The position numbers and the translations under genes are program-made. From Antedon mediterranea (lineage: Eukaryota > Echinodermata > Crinoidea > Comatulida > Antedonidae), in assembly GCF_964355755.1 (NCBI RefSeq), contig NC_092676.1, forward strand, positions 9,902,288 through 9,966,287: a stretch of DNA of 64,000 nt, read 5' to 3'. Of this stretch, positions 1 through 13,300 are shown piece by piece. Every line of letters begins with the position of its first letter. Position 1 is the stretch's first letter. The notes under the pieces were generated by a model. It was not told the DNA's origin, made no database searches, and saw only the letters and a program-made list of their open reading frames with translations.

Positions 1-139
1 AACGAAGTGACCACTGTAACGACGCTTGTCAAATATGTCAAACTGAAGTACCTAAAATGTAAAAATATATACCATTATTCGTTATTGTCATTATAATAAT
101 GTAAACAACTACCGCGAATTAGTAAATAAAATGAGAACA

Positions 140-532
140 CATGAGAACTATTACCATCACTATAACCACCATCACCTTGATCACCATCACCACTATCAGC
201 ATCACCACCATCATCATCACTATCACCATCATCACCAATATCATTAGCACCATTACCATCATTACCATCACTATCATCACCACCATCCTTACCACCACTA
301 CAACCATCATCATTACCACCATCCTTACCCCCACCATTACCACCATACTCATTAACACCATTATCATCAACACCATCATTACCACCACCATTACCACCAT
401 CATCATTACCACCATTGCCATCAACACCATCATTACCACCATCATCATCACCACTATCATTACCATCATCTCTATTACTATCACCACCATCACCATTGTC
501 ATCACTACCACTATCACTATCACCATAGTCAT
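140..532. repeat. CAT/CAC trinucleotide microsatellite
   Basis: About 390 bp built almost wholly of ATC, ACC, ATT and CAC triplets. Long open frames on both strands here are pure Thr/Ile/Asn or Met/Val runs, which is what such a repeat yields by chance. It lies 3' of the kinase gene at 1286-16339, so it may fall in or beyond that gene's 3' UTR. Confidence 0.93.
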
Positions 533-714
533 CTTTTACCTACATGATATGATTATCATCGCCATAAGCGTCATAATCCATTATTTTTGCCATTGTTGTC
601 ATTATAAACTTATAATTGGTTGCCATAATTTTACAGTATTGTTGTCGTCATCAATTTGTTCATTGTTATCTTCGTTTTCATTAACATTTTCTTGGTCACA
701 TTATCATGACTACC

Positions 715-1260
715 ATTGATTTTGAGTTAGGAGATAAACGTGTCGTCGTCCTCATTAACATTGTTTTCGTTACGAACCATCACTATCACCATCATCACCG
801 CCATCATCATTACTACCACCATTACTATCACTATCATTAACACCATAACCACCATCATTACCACCACCATCACCACCACCATAACTACCACCATCATCAT
901 CATCCCCACCATCATTACCACCATAATCACCACCATCATTACCATCATCACCATCACTACCACCGTCATTATCATTACAATCACCACCATTGATTTTGAG
1001 GTGGAGTTAGGAAATAAACGTATCGCCGTCATCATTTACATTTTCTGCGTAACCATACTGCTCTTATAATAGTCAGCATTGCTTTTAAGTTAGAGTTTAG
1101 AGGGTAACTTTCATCTAATTTCTTCGCCATCATTGTCATCACAACCTTTGATTCGAGTTGGAGTTTAGCGTCATTATCATTTACATTTTAACTTCCAAGA
1201 TTGTCATAACCACCAATTATTTTCAGTTTAGAGTTAGTCACTGTCCTGATCGTCATTTTT
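715..1260. repeat. Diverged repeat modules around the microsatellites
   Basis: Words of the type TTTGAGTTAGGA..ATAAACGT followed by CGTC and CATTAACATT recur near 718, 990, 1085, 1150 and 1215 with growing divergence. This suggests an old tandem array from which the triplet blocks expanded. No coding potential is recognised. Confidence 0.5.
775..990. repeat. Second CAT/CAC microsatellite block
   Basis: Same triplet composition as the block at 140-532. The two are separated by about 240 bp of less repetitive sequence that itself recurs in diverged form. Confidence 0.9.
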
Positions 1261-1285
1261 GTCGTCGTTGTCAACCACAAATACT

Positions 1286-1391
1286 TTAACCTACAATTGA
1301 GTTTGAGTTTGGGTTGAGTGTTTCAACAAGTTCACTAAACGTTGGTCGTTTTCCTGGAACCTCATGCCAACAACCCGTCATCACTTTGTAT
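1286..1391 (-). CDS. RTK exon 22 (terminal): C-lobe end and stop
   Basis: Acceptor TTAG at 1392-1395. It encodes [18 protein letters not shown] and then a short tail ending ...NSIVG and TAA. The CW..RP motif is the conserved Arg region closing a tyrosine kinase C-lobe. The protein ends only 16 residues after RPTF, so there is almost no C-terminal tail with docking tyrosines. Confidence 0.9.
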
Positions 1392-4300
1392 CTAATTCAA
1401 AATAAATAAATTGTCAAAGGTGCATTTTCCATATATTTACTGAACAAATAAGGATTTAAATAAAATATTTCAAAAGAATTCAGAGTGGGAACCCTTTGGC
1501 ATAAATGTGAGGTGTTTCAAAGAGATGATGCAACGAAAACAAAAACTGTGAGGTGAAACAAATTACAAGAGAAACAAAGTCAACGAGATTAAAAATATTG
1601 AAAACTACAATGTTGAAAAGGGAAAACAGTTTTTGAACGTTAAAATAAAGATCAGAACAAGGCCTGTTTATTAAAAAGGATCACTAACAGATAGTCACTG
1701 CAATGGCTTGGTTTCTCGAGCCTCTTTCCTGCTTGTAACGCTGTCATCACTTGTCTGGCACTTAACTCTGCATATGGTCTTGCGCCTAAAATAAATGTAT
1801 TAAATACATTTTAGTAAAAATACGTTTCTGGAATAGAAATATATTTTAAGGACGAGCGAGGCCTGCTTTGTGTGCAATTTGATGAAGGAATTATATAAAT
1901 AGCATTAAAGCACTTCGGCTTCATTTTTAGAGGAATGTTTGGTTTTATCAGTTTAAGTTGGTAGTTGCCATTAAAAATGTAAAATGTTCTTGTATATAAA
2001 AACGTACCTAACGTAATAATCTCCCAGACTACAATCCCAAACGACCAGACGTCACTCATGGTTGTGTAAACATGCTCAAATAATGATTCGTGAGCCATCC
2101 ATCGAACAGGTAGGCCATCCTAAAACAATTAAACAGTACTAATAATATTCAGACATTTTAACTATACTATTAAACAAGTATATAAACAATTAATACGTAC
2201 AGCGTGAGAGAGACGATGTAATTGTTTCTTCAGCACATCACGTGACAGTCCAAAGTCAGATATTTTACAAAGTTTCTTTCCTTGTACGTCTTCTCCGACA
2301 AGAACATTGCGAGCGGCTAAATCACGATGAATAACCTATGTAGAAACCAATGATATTTCGTTAGTAGACCTATGACTTGTTGATTACAGTAATCCAGAGG
2401 GTCAACTGCTATCCACAGAGCAAAGGAGCGTGCCATTTAATCTTAGCAGATGTGTTCGCAACAAACAAATTATATTTATTCAGTTATTCTCTCCAAATGA
2501 ATTGGAAATGTACTGTTACCTTATTAGCAGAAAGAAACGCCATTCCTTTTGCAATTCCATTTGCAAAATGTATGAGGTCATGTGGTGTTAAACCAGACGA
2601 CAATGACAGTCCTTGGTCACTAACATAAGATTGCTGAGCTTGCAGAAAGCTCCTCAAATCTCCATGCTCGGCAAATTCGAAGATTAAATAAAATGGATCT
2701 ACATTATATAATTAAGAAATATTCAGCTAAAAGTGTTAACATTTTGTTCTTGTTTATAAGCTCACATTATGCAAACAAGAATACATAATTCTTATTACTA
2801 TTATGAAATGTTTTGCTTTAGCAGGTTAAAACTTCAATGAAAGCTTTGATTAATTTATCATAGTTGCCGTTTTTCTACTGTTTCATAATGATATGATACT
2901 GCCAATGGCAACTGAAAATCTTCAGCAAATAAGCAGTAGCACGCCCTCTATACCGTCACGCAAAACGGCACGTTATTTATTTTTAAAAAGAGTATCATAC
3001 ATGATTAAAAATCAATCAATGATTTATCTTACCTTCATGACTGCAAATACCTAAAAGTGTAACAAGATTGGGATGCGGTGATAGTTTACGAAGTGTGTGT
3101 AATTCATGAGAAAAATCAGTCTTTTTGTTCAAATCTGTAAAAGTATAAACATTAATTGACAATGTGTCTTTGTACTATTGCCATGCTTGGGTATGGTGTT
3201 TCTTTCACATAATGCAAAAAAGAGATTTTTAAAATTCGACATTTACCACCTTCATACAAAAGCCAATTCAGGCTTTGATTCACACGCATGATCAGTGTAC
3301 ATTTTAGGTATTCTTGACTTTACGTTAACTCAAAACCTGTATTTTTTTATTTGTGTGCAACGTAAAGGGAATCTAGCTTGTTTGGAAATGTGTTTTAATA
3401 TCAATACTAATTTTGCTAATCAATTTTAGTACTTGTTTTTAAATCGTTCTAAAAGTTTAAAAATTCATGTCTTGTACAATTACTGTACAATATACAATAA
3501 GAATACAAAGTTATCATTTAGTTCCATTTCATCATTTTATGTTAAATATTTTGCGTGTATGTGTGTGTATGCCGACGATGTAAAATGTGTATTTCCAAAC
3601 AAATTGATTGATTGTATCCTATCTTTACCTTTTAAACTTTTAACAGCTACCACGCTCCATTGCTTTTGCCCTCGGATGTTATACGCACGTGCTTTCATTA
3701 CATTGCTAAATTTGCCTTCACCGATTTTGTCACCAATCTCAAGATTTTCTCGAGCAAATTCAATCGAGTCCTCGATAGGTAGCTCGTAATTGATCTGAAA
3801 TTATTAATCGATATCTAACAATATAACTCAATAAAAATCAATATTTAAGCTACTATTGTATTACACGCAACATATGGCAGTTAATTGATTCAATATGATC
3901 AAATGTGTTTCCCTTTACTAATGTAATTTGTTATTTATTGTGTGTTTATTCAACACACAATATAATCCTCAACAATTACATATTTTAATATGTAATTGTA
4001 GTAAATTCATAATTAAAATTATGAATTTACTACCTTTTGCTGATGAAATTTTTTGATATAATGTTTTCCAATATTTAAGCTCAACATAGAATAAAATAAG
4101 TAAGTATAAAATATATTTTTGTCAACATATCGAAAGTTATACAAACATACGTTATCGGCGCCTCCAACTGCGCCTTTCTCGAAATTTAATTCGCTTTCAA
4201 AATTTACACGGTTCACTGCTTTTCTATTATCGTAAGAATTCAAGCGTACTCGTTGAATATGGTTATCGTAAATGACATTTGAATTCTTTTCAGTTGGTGT

Positions 4301-7300
4301 ACACTGGAGAGTAAAAATGAATCATAAATTAGTTATAATAGTTTGGTGATTGTGATTGATTGTGATTTGATGATAGTACATGTGAAGAAGATGTTACACC
4401 ACCACTGGATGGAAAGGATATTGCAAAGAATGATGGCGATGATGATGATGATGATGATGATTATAATAATGATGAAGATTATAATAATGATGACGACGAA
4501 GAATATGATGATCATCATAACTATTTATTAATATTATTTCTTTTGTTGTAAAAAACAGCATAGTAATATAACTGCATACTTGTAACTGATAGTATTGTAG
4601 CTAATGCCTCAATTTTAAGTAAGAAAAGATTTTTACATTGCATAAACCTATATTTATACATCTTTTTAAGCATGAAATTACATTTTACATTTCATCTATA
4701 GTATTGGAATAATCTTTCAATACACACATTGTGACAATCAAATATCCAAATTATACCACAGAAAATTAAAGGCAATGCACAATGGGGATAGTCTTCAACT
4801 AATGTATTGTAAGCATAAGATGAGAAGAAAGCTTACGTTTTCATTATTCATTGCTGGAGCTTCTGAATAAGGTATCGAGTAGATGTTATCAAATTCCTCA
4901 TCACTCTGGAAATAAAAAAAACGGATATCGATTGTTATTTAATACACCTCTATTCTGGCAACATTAAGGAGGAAACATTTTAATTCGAAACGAATGTGGG
5001 GAAATATAAGTTTTAATAATATAACAGCAAATTCGTATTTAAAAGGCACCTCATTAATGGTGTACCCTTTAAGAGTTCTACTGTGTTTAGATATAACACA
5101 TATGTGCTAACTTACTAATATGAATTGCTTGCGAGCTATAGAGCTTCATTGACTCTTTAGAAGCCCCAGACGTTTTACTAATATGAATTGCTTGCGAGCT
5201 ATAGAGCTTCATTGACTCTTTAGAAGCCCCAGACGTTTTACTAATATGAATTGCTTGCGAGCTATAGAGCTTCATTGACTCTTTAGAAGCCCCAGACGTT
5301 TTACTAATATGAAGTGCTTGCGAGCTATAGAGCTTCATTGACTCTTTAGAAGCCCCAGACGTTTTACTAATATGAATTGCTTGCAAGCTATAGAGCTTCA
5401 TTGACTCTTTAGAAGCCCCAGACGTTTTACTAATATGAATTGCTTGCGAGCTATAGAGCTTCATTGACTCTTTAGAAGCCCCAGACGTTTTACTAATATG
5501 AATTGCTTGCGAGCTATAGAGCTTCATTGACTCTTTAGAAGCCCCAGACGTTTAGAAGCCCCACACGTTTAGAAGCCCCACACGTTTACAAGCCCCAGAC
5601 GTTTTTTGTCGAACAAATAAAAGAATAAATGATAAAATATATATGATGTAATATAAACTATTATGCCGTCAAATATTCTCGAGTACAAAATAACGACGGT
5701 TTTAAATGATTCATTCGTACTTTATTCACAACAGCGATGACCTGTTAAGAATGCACACGTACCAGCATTGTAATAGGTACGTCTACGTGTTAAGAATGCA
5801 CACGTACCAGCATTGTAATAGGTACATCTACGTAGTAAACGGTATTTTTTGTTACTTGTATAAACAATTTCCTCTACTTTCAATGTAGAATAAAATAAAT
5901 TCACAGTTAATCAACCAGTGTAAAAAAAACATAAGTGATAAAAGAGTATAAGTGACAAAATATCAATGTAAAACGGACGTTTTCGTCCAGCTCAGCCTTG
6001 ACTTCATCAGTTCATATACATGCCGTTAGTTACAAGCATACATTCGTCTCCAGCCACTACGTGGTTTTGCAGCATGGTCTATGCGTTCAGAGTCGTTAGT
6101 AGTGGATCATAATGAGAGAGTTGGTGCGCAACTTCGTCCCTGTCAATCATATCTTATCTACAAAACCACGTAGTGGCTGCACAGAGGAGTCTACTCATAA
6201 CCTAATGGCATATCTGATGAAGTCTAGATGTTAGTTGGCGTCTTGGAAAAAAAATTTACACTGGTATTTGTTACTGCCATACGCTACGCAAACTCTTTTT
6301 ACTAAAGTAACTAATCACAATCACGGTTGCATCAAACCGTTTTTGTTGTAGGGCCAAACAGTACTTACTCGTTTTTCTCTGTTTCTTCGACAAATAACCC
6401 AGATTACGATCATTATTAGTATGAGTAAACCTGCACCGATCGAACCACCGATAGGTCCTGCTAGCGAAGTTTCACTTGAAGTTGCACCAATAGCACCTGG
6501 GAACACATTACAATGTAAACGCATAACAGAAATTCTCAAATTTAACTGGTTTATGAATTATAAATTCAAGGTAAATAATCGGGTTTGATAAAATAATTAA
6601 GTGGAGACGTTACTATGACGTGTGGGAGGAAGTGAAACCTCTGATAATAGGTATTTAGTGCTCGCAAATACTTACATATTTCAATTAATATCATAAATAC
6701 TCATTTGTTTAATATAATGTAAACATTCTATTTTGACCTTACTTGTGCTTTCTTGAGATTTACCGGTTACTATCTTTACTGGTAATGACGTCTTTGAAGC
6801 TGGTGATGACATTGTAGCAACGGGGTCTACGGCAGATGCTTTTATCAGGAACTACAAAACAAATAAAATATTTGTTATGATTATTCTCAGATTTTATTAT
6901 TTTAAAGCATTAAGACGAGAATTAAAGTATTTCTAATTATACAGTAAAAATGAGATAAGTTAATTTTCATAGAATTAATCTTATACAAGAATGTCACTTA
7001 GTGACAATATAAATAAATGCGCCTGGGACCTGAAATACTTTTCAAAATGCAAAAAGTTACATGGACATGTTACATAAAATTATTTTTTGAATAATTTATT
7101 TTTTGTTGAAAATCAGTAGGCACTGTTTTGGGGTCTGTCATCAAAGCAAATTTCTTATTGGACTAATAAAGATTCTTTTTTTGTATTTACCGATTTAAAG
7201 AAAACCCAAACCGAAAGTTGAAATTATCGTGAACGTATCTTAAAGCATGTTTCCAAGTATTTTGTTTATTAACTGGATTTTATAGTATACAGTCATTTAG

Positions 7301-10300
7301 TTTACCTTAACTTTAGCTGTACTTATAAGCTGGGCTTCATTTGATACAGAAATCTCTACAGTGTATTTCTGGTCTTCGTCCGACTGAATTTGGCTAAAAT
7401 CCAATGATAATTCGTAGACTAATGCCTTGTAATCGTACGTTTCACCGGCTACACATTTTGACGGCATCATGGCGCAGTACTAAAAAAACGATTAATATTC
7501 TGGTTTGTTTAGAATAAAATGTGTGTGTTTTTTGTGCTTTATTTAGAAGTATTCGACATCTCATTCATTTTAAGAAATCGGTCATGTTTTTACTCTAATC
7601 TGACGTATTAGCCTACTACTCAGTACAGAGGACATCGTGATCACCTATTTTCGAATAAAAATGTTCTTAGCTTAGCTCATATTGGTTCCAACCTATTGTA
7701 CTTCGTAGTAGTTTTACATTCTTAAGTTTGGTGGTCAGAGGTCAGAGAATTTTTCATCAGCAATTTGTTTAAACATTGATGTACTGGATATCAGTAATAT
7801 TAGTAATGGTAGAACATCGGACCATTCTTCATTACTATTATAAATTAGCATCATACGAAAATATTGTTATACTTTATTTACTAAACAGACGTGACCACCT
7901 TTTTTAAATGTGCGATAAGTACACAAACAAGAAGAAATACTAAACTAAGGTGAATAAAAAATAAGGTAAAACACAAACAACATTATTATAACTAACCAAA
8001 TTGATTTATAAGCCCTATCTGCAAAATATTTTTAATCAACTTTAAGGCATGATTTTATGACATGAAAAAACACAGCTAGTTTTCAATCACGTTATTGAAA
8101 CTCTAAACTGCTAAAAACGTAAACAGTACAAGGATAAATAATGTTTGTTTGTATTTTAACACTTGTTATTATCTTGAAATCTACAGAAAGTCTATTGAAT
8201 TGTAGAAACCAAGGATAACAAATAGCAATGAGGAAGTTAAACGTATTGCCTTTCTGTTTTATGAAAGCATATTTCATGCTTCGTCGAATACATTGACATA
8301 AATTATATTTGGTTTGGGGCAGTGTTGAAAGGTTAGAAGTTCGACTAAGGTTAGTCTGTGAGAACAAAATAAGCTTAGTACTAAATTTTGACTTCTATTA
8401 ATATTCCACACCATCATCTGATAATAAAACACCACAGAGATAATTCTAATATCAGATCAGTTTAATATTTAACACGCTATTTAAGGTTAGAAGTTTGATC
8501 CTAAACAGTAATGTTGGCCAAAATATTCTCATCTACATTTATTAGGCCTATACATTTTGTTTGGACATATTCTATCTATTTTAGCTGCATTTAGGCTTGT
8601 ATAGATTAGGATAAGCGTAACACTAGATTATTAACTCCATTAACATGTTACACTCCTCTACATATTAAAATAAAGATATTGTTATATTATTAATTATCAA
8701 ATCATATTGTAACATACCTCTTCTACGCGTATAACTTCCTTATCGATTTCTATCGGATCTGGTGAAAGTATATGGTAGGTGACCAGTCTCCTCATTAATT
8801 TATCTACTTTCATCTTCTTGTACTGACACCTGGACACTAATTAGTGATAATGATAAGTGAAATGAATAATAAATATATCATCAATGTTAGCGATCGATAT
8901 CTTTTCTCATATTATTTTTCCTCCATTGATTAAATAAGGGTCCTGATAAATGTCTGGTTGATTTTAGCCTATTCACTTAGTACAGCATTGTTTAGCCCAG
9001 GGCTCCATATCCTTAATATTGATCACCACTAAAGTCGAATAGTCAACAAACAAGTAAAACTCTTTTGTATATAATATGACTGGCTATTGAAGGTATTCAT
9101 TAATATAAATACCATTACTAGCCTACATAAAATGTTAATCACAATAGTGTAATCCTAGCACACGAAAACGTCAGTAACATATCTGTAGGCCTAAATTTAG
9201 ATGACTTAACATTACATATTTTGTAAATAAGGAGTCATTTTAAGGTGGTCAATTTCACTACTTCTTACCTTAAAGAGTCATCGTAATTAACTTCAGTGAA
9301 AGTTTCACTAGATGTTTCAAATGTTCTTCCATTCTGACTTACTGTAAGATTCGTTATAACAGGTGCTGTTGATTCAGTCTTTATCGATGCACTATCTTCA
9401 ACAGTCCTTCCAAATACATCCCAAGCAGTCACCACAAAATGGAACACATCTCCACTTCGAACGTTGGTGTAGGTAAAGGTATACCTTGTGTTTAGCTGAG
9501 AGTTAACTGTTTCGCTGCTGACTATGATATCATCACGTATAACGGTCGTACTGACTTCGAACTCCACAATTCCATTCACATTGTCAATAGGTAAACGTCC
9601 TCTGGTTCCATTAACTTGATCATATTCTATAAATAATATAAATTATGCTCTATATTGAACAAAGCCAACACATTTTAAAAATCAGCAAAATATTACAGAG
9701 ATAATATCCATTATTATATATATATATATATAAACACAAGAGGCAAAGAACATTAATTCTAAACCGCCCGGTGATATATAATATGTATAAGGAAATTGAT
9801 TACAGATACTTTATGTAAAAAAGAAACATGAAGATAGATTAAAATGTCGGTAACGATTTAATCGTCAAGAAACTTCCAGGATTTCAACTTTTGTCTCAGT
9901 GTAATTATCTATCTATACACAATTTTTTAATTAACCCAAAAATTGGAAAGGCTGGAAGTGTGTTGCAATAGAGAATATATAAGAATCAGAATTTAATCCT
10001 GGAGGGTGCCATTTCAAATAAAATACCTTACCTTCGTCAACATATAGATATTCATCTATCTCATTTAGTAGCGAGTTTTCGTGCACAAATCTGCTCCAGA
10101 AGTGACCACTCCAATCTAAATCAACTGAAACATCTCCAACGCTTCTTAGCCATTCCAGAACTTCGCCATTTTCCGACACAAATCTTATCGAAGTTTCTGG
10201 TTTTACTTCTGGAGGGTTTGTGTCGTCAAATAAAATAAATCTCCTCGCCAATCTGACGTTCATAGCTTTGTCTTGTACTTCTAAAATTATTGAATACAAA

Positions 10301-13300
10301 CCTGTAAAAAATACAGTACAGTTAGAAACAAACCAACTGAAACCCAATACTAGAGTACAAAGAAAGCATTTACTAAAATTGCAAAATGTGTACTTCAGTG
10401 CAAGTATGCATGTGTGTATTGAATGTTATTTCATTTCCATTTTTTATTTTACTTATGAACGAAAAATAACAGGACCATCATTTCGACTTTCTATGAAGAG
10501 CTACGTGTACCATATTATTTTACCTGGGGATGGCAATTGTAGGCCTACTTCTGTTGAATCATAGTATAGTAACTTAATTTCGTATTCCCGTTGTGTTTCT
10601 TTCAATAGAGCCGTGTTTTGTTGTAGTTCTAGTCTATATACTGTTAGAGTATATTCTTCAATTCCAGCAAAATCATCGATCCAGTTTGACCACTGCGCGG
10701 AAACAGTTTTCTAAAAGAAAAAAAATCCAAACAATTGTTAACTTGTTGATTAAATTATACCGTGGATTCTGATTTCTGCATCAGTAAATATTATCATTGC
10801 CGCAATATCAACACATCAGTTATTGTTTTGTTTGTTTTTCTGCACACACAAACAAAATCACAGAATAATATAACACTAAACTTAATTTACAGTAAAAGTG
10901 CAACAGGAGTGCAAATTGGGACTAACATTAGGTTAGGTTAGGTTTGAACGAAAAAAAATTAGGAAGAGGTTGTTATGAAGTACTTAGTACATTCCATAAT
11001 TTCAGACCATTGTACACATTCTTTCAGATTCTTTTTATATTAGGAAAAAAGGCCAAAGTGTCACTGTATTCTGTAACTAAGTGATAAATAAATGCTCATT
11101 TACATCGTCAGAGGAATCAAAATAGATTAGATATATTGTGTCCTTTTTACAAATTTATTTGTTGAATATATGTCATTTTGATGTTCCATAATAGTTAGTT
11201 ACTTTGACCAAAATTGGATTTTAAACAAAGTATTTACATAAAAAAACTTTAAAACCTAAAATAGTCAATTTGACTGCCAGATAATGGGTTTGGGGTTAAT
11301 TTATTTGTCTTTTGATAAGTGAAAATGGGGTTTTTCGTGATTCTTTTCTGCGGAAGTTTTTATTAAAATTAAAATTGGCCTATTCAAAATCTGATTTTAT
11401 TAATCTTCATTTTTCAAGTTTTGGGGGGACAATACATCTTTAATGTACACATTTTAGTGAAGATGCCAAAACCAAGAAAGCAGTTTTACCATAGTTGTAA
11501 CATCCTTGCCAATATCTAACATAGTTCTCTGACAATTAAACGCAGTACAATGGTATGGTTTATCAATGTCAAACGTAAACTCAACATATTCGACTACGCT
11601 ACTACCAGCAGATGGTCGAAAATAGTCCGTCCTGTAGGTTTCACGGGTGACATCACCAGCAACGTCCAGGTTTGTAATTACACGATTGCCACCAGTTATT
11701 ATTCTTATTAAACCTCTGATACTAAAATTTTAAGAAAAAAAGAAAATGTATTACCTTTCAATGATTCCCTAAAGATACTGATTTAATTGACAAACATACT
11801 GACTTACAAGTGAGTGATGGTGCCAGCCCAACTCTCCGTTATTGGGACGACCCCTCAGGATGTAAATCTCCTTTCATGAATATAAAGGGTTTTGCCTGGA
11901 ACTATACACAGTATTATTTATGTGGTATCGAAATAAATCAAATCAAACAAAACATGCAGAGAGAATATGGTTACGTAATTCATATCGGTATAAACGTTGT
12001 AAACTATAATTGCTCGTTAACCGTTGATGCAGGTGGGATCAATGTATGATGTAGGCCTACTTTATTAAAGTGTATGAATGAGGTATGTTCATATATATAT
12101 ATAACTAACCTGTCACCCGTCTTAATGTTATGATCGTCTAAAGACAAATGGATTGTTTCTTCACAGTTGTGTACACGTGCTGGGTAATCTCTTGATACAG
12201 AAGAAATACAAGTAGGAAATGCGATGGGGTTGACAGAAGAGCCATCTGTAAAAGTAAAACAATAGTAATGCCATCTATACAATGTAATTACGTACTAAAA
12301 TGATTTTACCAACCACATTTGATGTGCGATACATAGCACTGTGATGGTTAGAAAGTGTATTTAAAGATGTATTTCCAAAGAAAATTTCTGTTATTTTCAG
12401 TTTTAATGATGGACAAATAAAGATACTATGACTATGACTATTGTCCCCTAAAAATGAAGATAAATAAAATCAGACTTTGAAAAGGCCTTTTTGTAGTTTA
12501 TTCGCTTTGGTAAAAAATAAAACACACAAAAAAATGTTTTAACTTATAAAAAGACAAATAAACAGTTAAATTCAACTAAAAACCCATTAGGTGGCAGCCA
12601 ATTTGACTATTTTCCCTTTAAAATACAGTTTTCCAGGTAAATACTTTTATTTTCGATCCAATTGTTGGTCAAATGAATAACTATTATGTGCCATTAAATT
12701 GGCATCTTCAACAAACATTATTGTTCTCAAGTGGACAATATAAAGCTTTAAATAATCATATTATAGTATGGTATAGTACTGGTATATTTACGTTGAAAAC
12801 TTGGTATCCGGGTTCATTGCTATGGTTGTTTTGTACTCGTTGTAGTGAGAACACTAAAAGGCATATTATACCACTATTCAATAGACATTGTTCTCTTAAG
12901 TTGTATAACTATGGGCTATACGTTCATACATTTGTGCAATTTAATAAACTGTGTCGAATGGGGAGAAATTATGCGAATATATCTCTCTTTCGTTGAGTTC
13001 ATGTCTACAATTTATTTTTTATCCGGTTTATATTCAAAATCCGGTAATTGTGCTTTGATTTTACATGCCAGATGCTTCGACACCTATCGTTTTGTAAATC
13101 TACTGAACGTATGTATGATATATTAAAACATGTAACATAATATTACTATTCCAATTTTGATACGATTTATTATGGACATAATAATGATGAGTTATTAAAC
13201 AAGAAATATTTATTACAAAAAACGCCGCTCGACATTTTAAAATTAATCATTGTTCTTTTGATTAATTTATGATTAATTACTAAAAAGATGTCCTTTAATC

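Noticed and set aside
141-719. 192-codon Thr/Ile-rich and opposite Met/Val-rich frames
   Set aside because: Trinucleotide microsatellite; both strands are open for compositional reasons.
5087-5527. 146-codon repeat protein on the minus strand
   Set aside because: Lies in a kinase intron whose flanking exons join in phase without it; a 63-bp repeat stays open by arithmetic.
11810-12049. Plus-strand 79-codon frame between kinase exons 5 and 6
   Set aside because: Intron sequence of the minus-strand gene; no motif or splice support.
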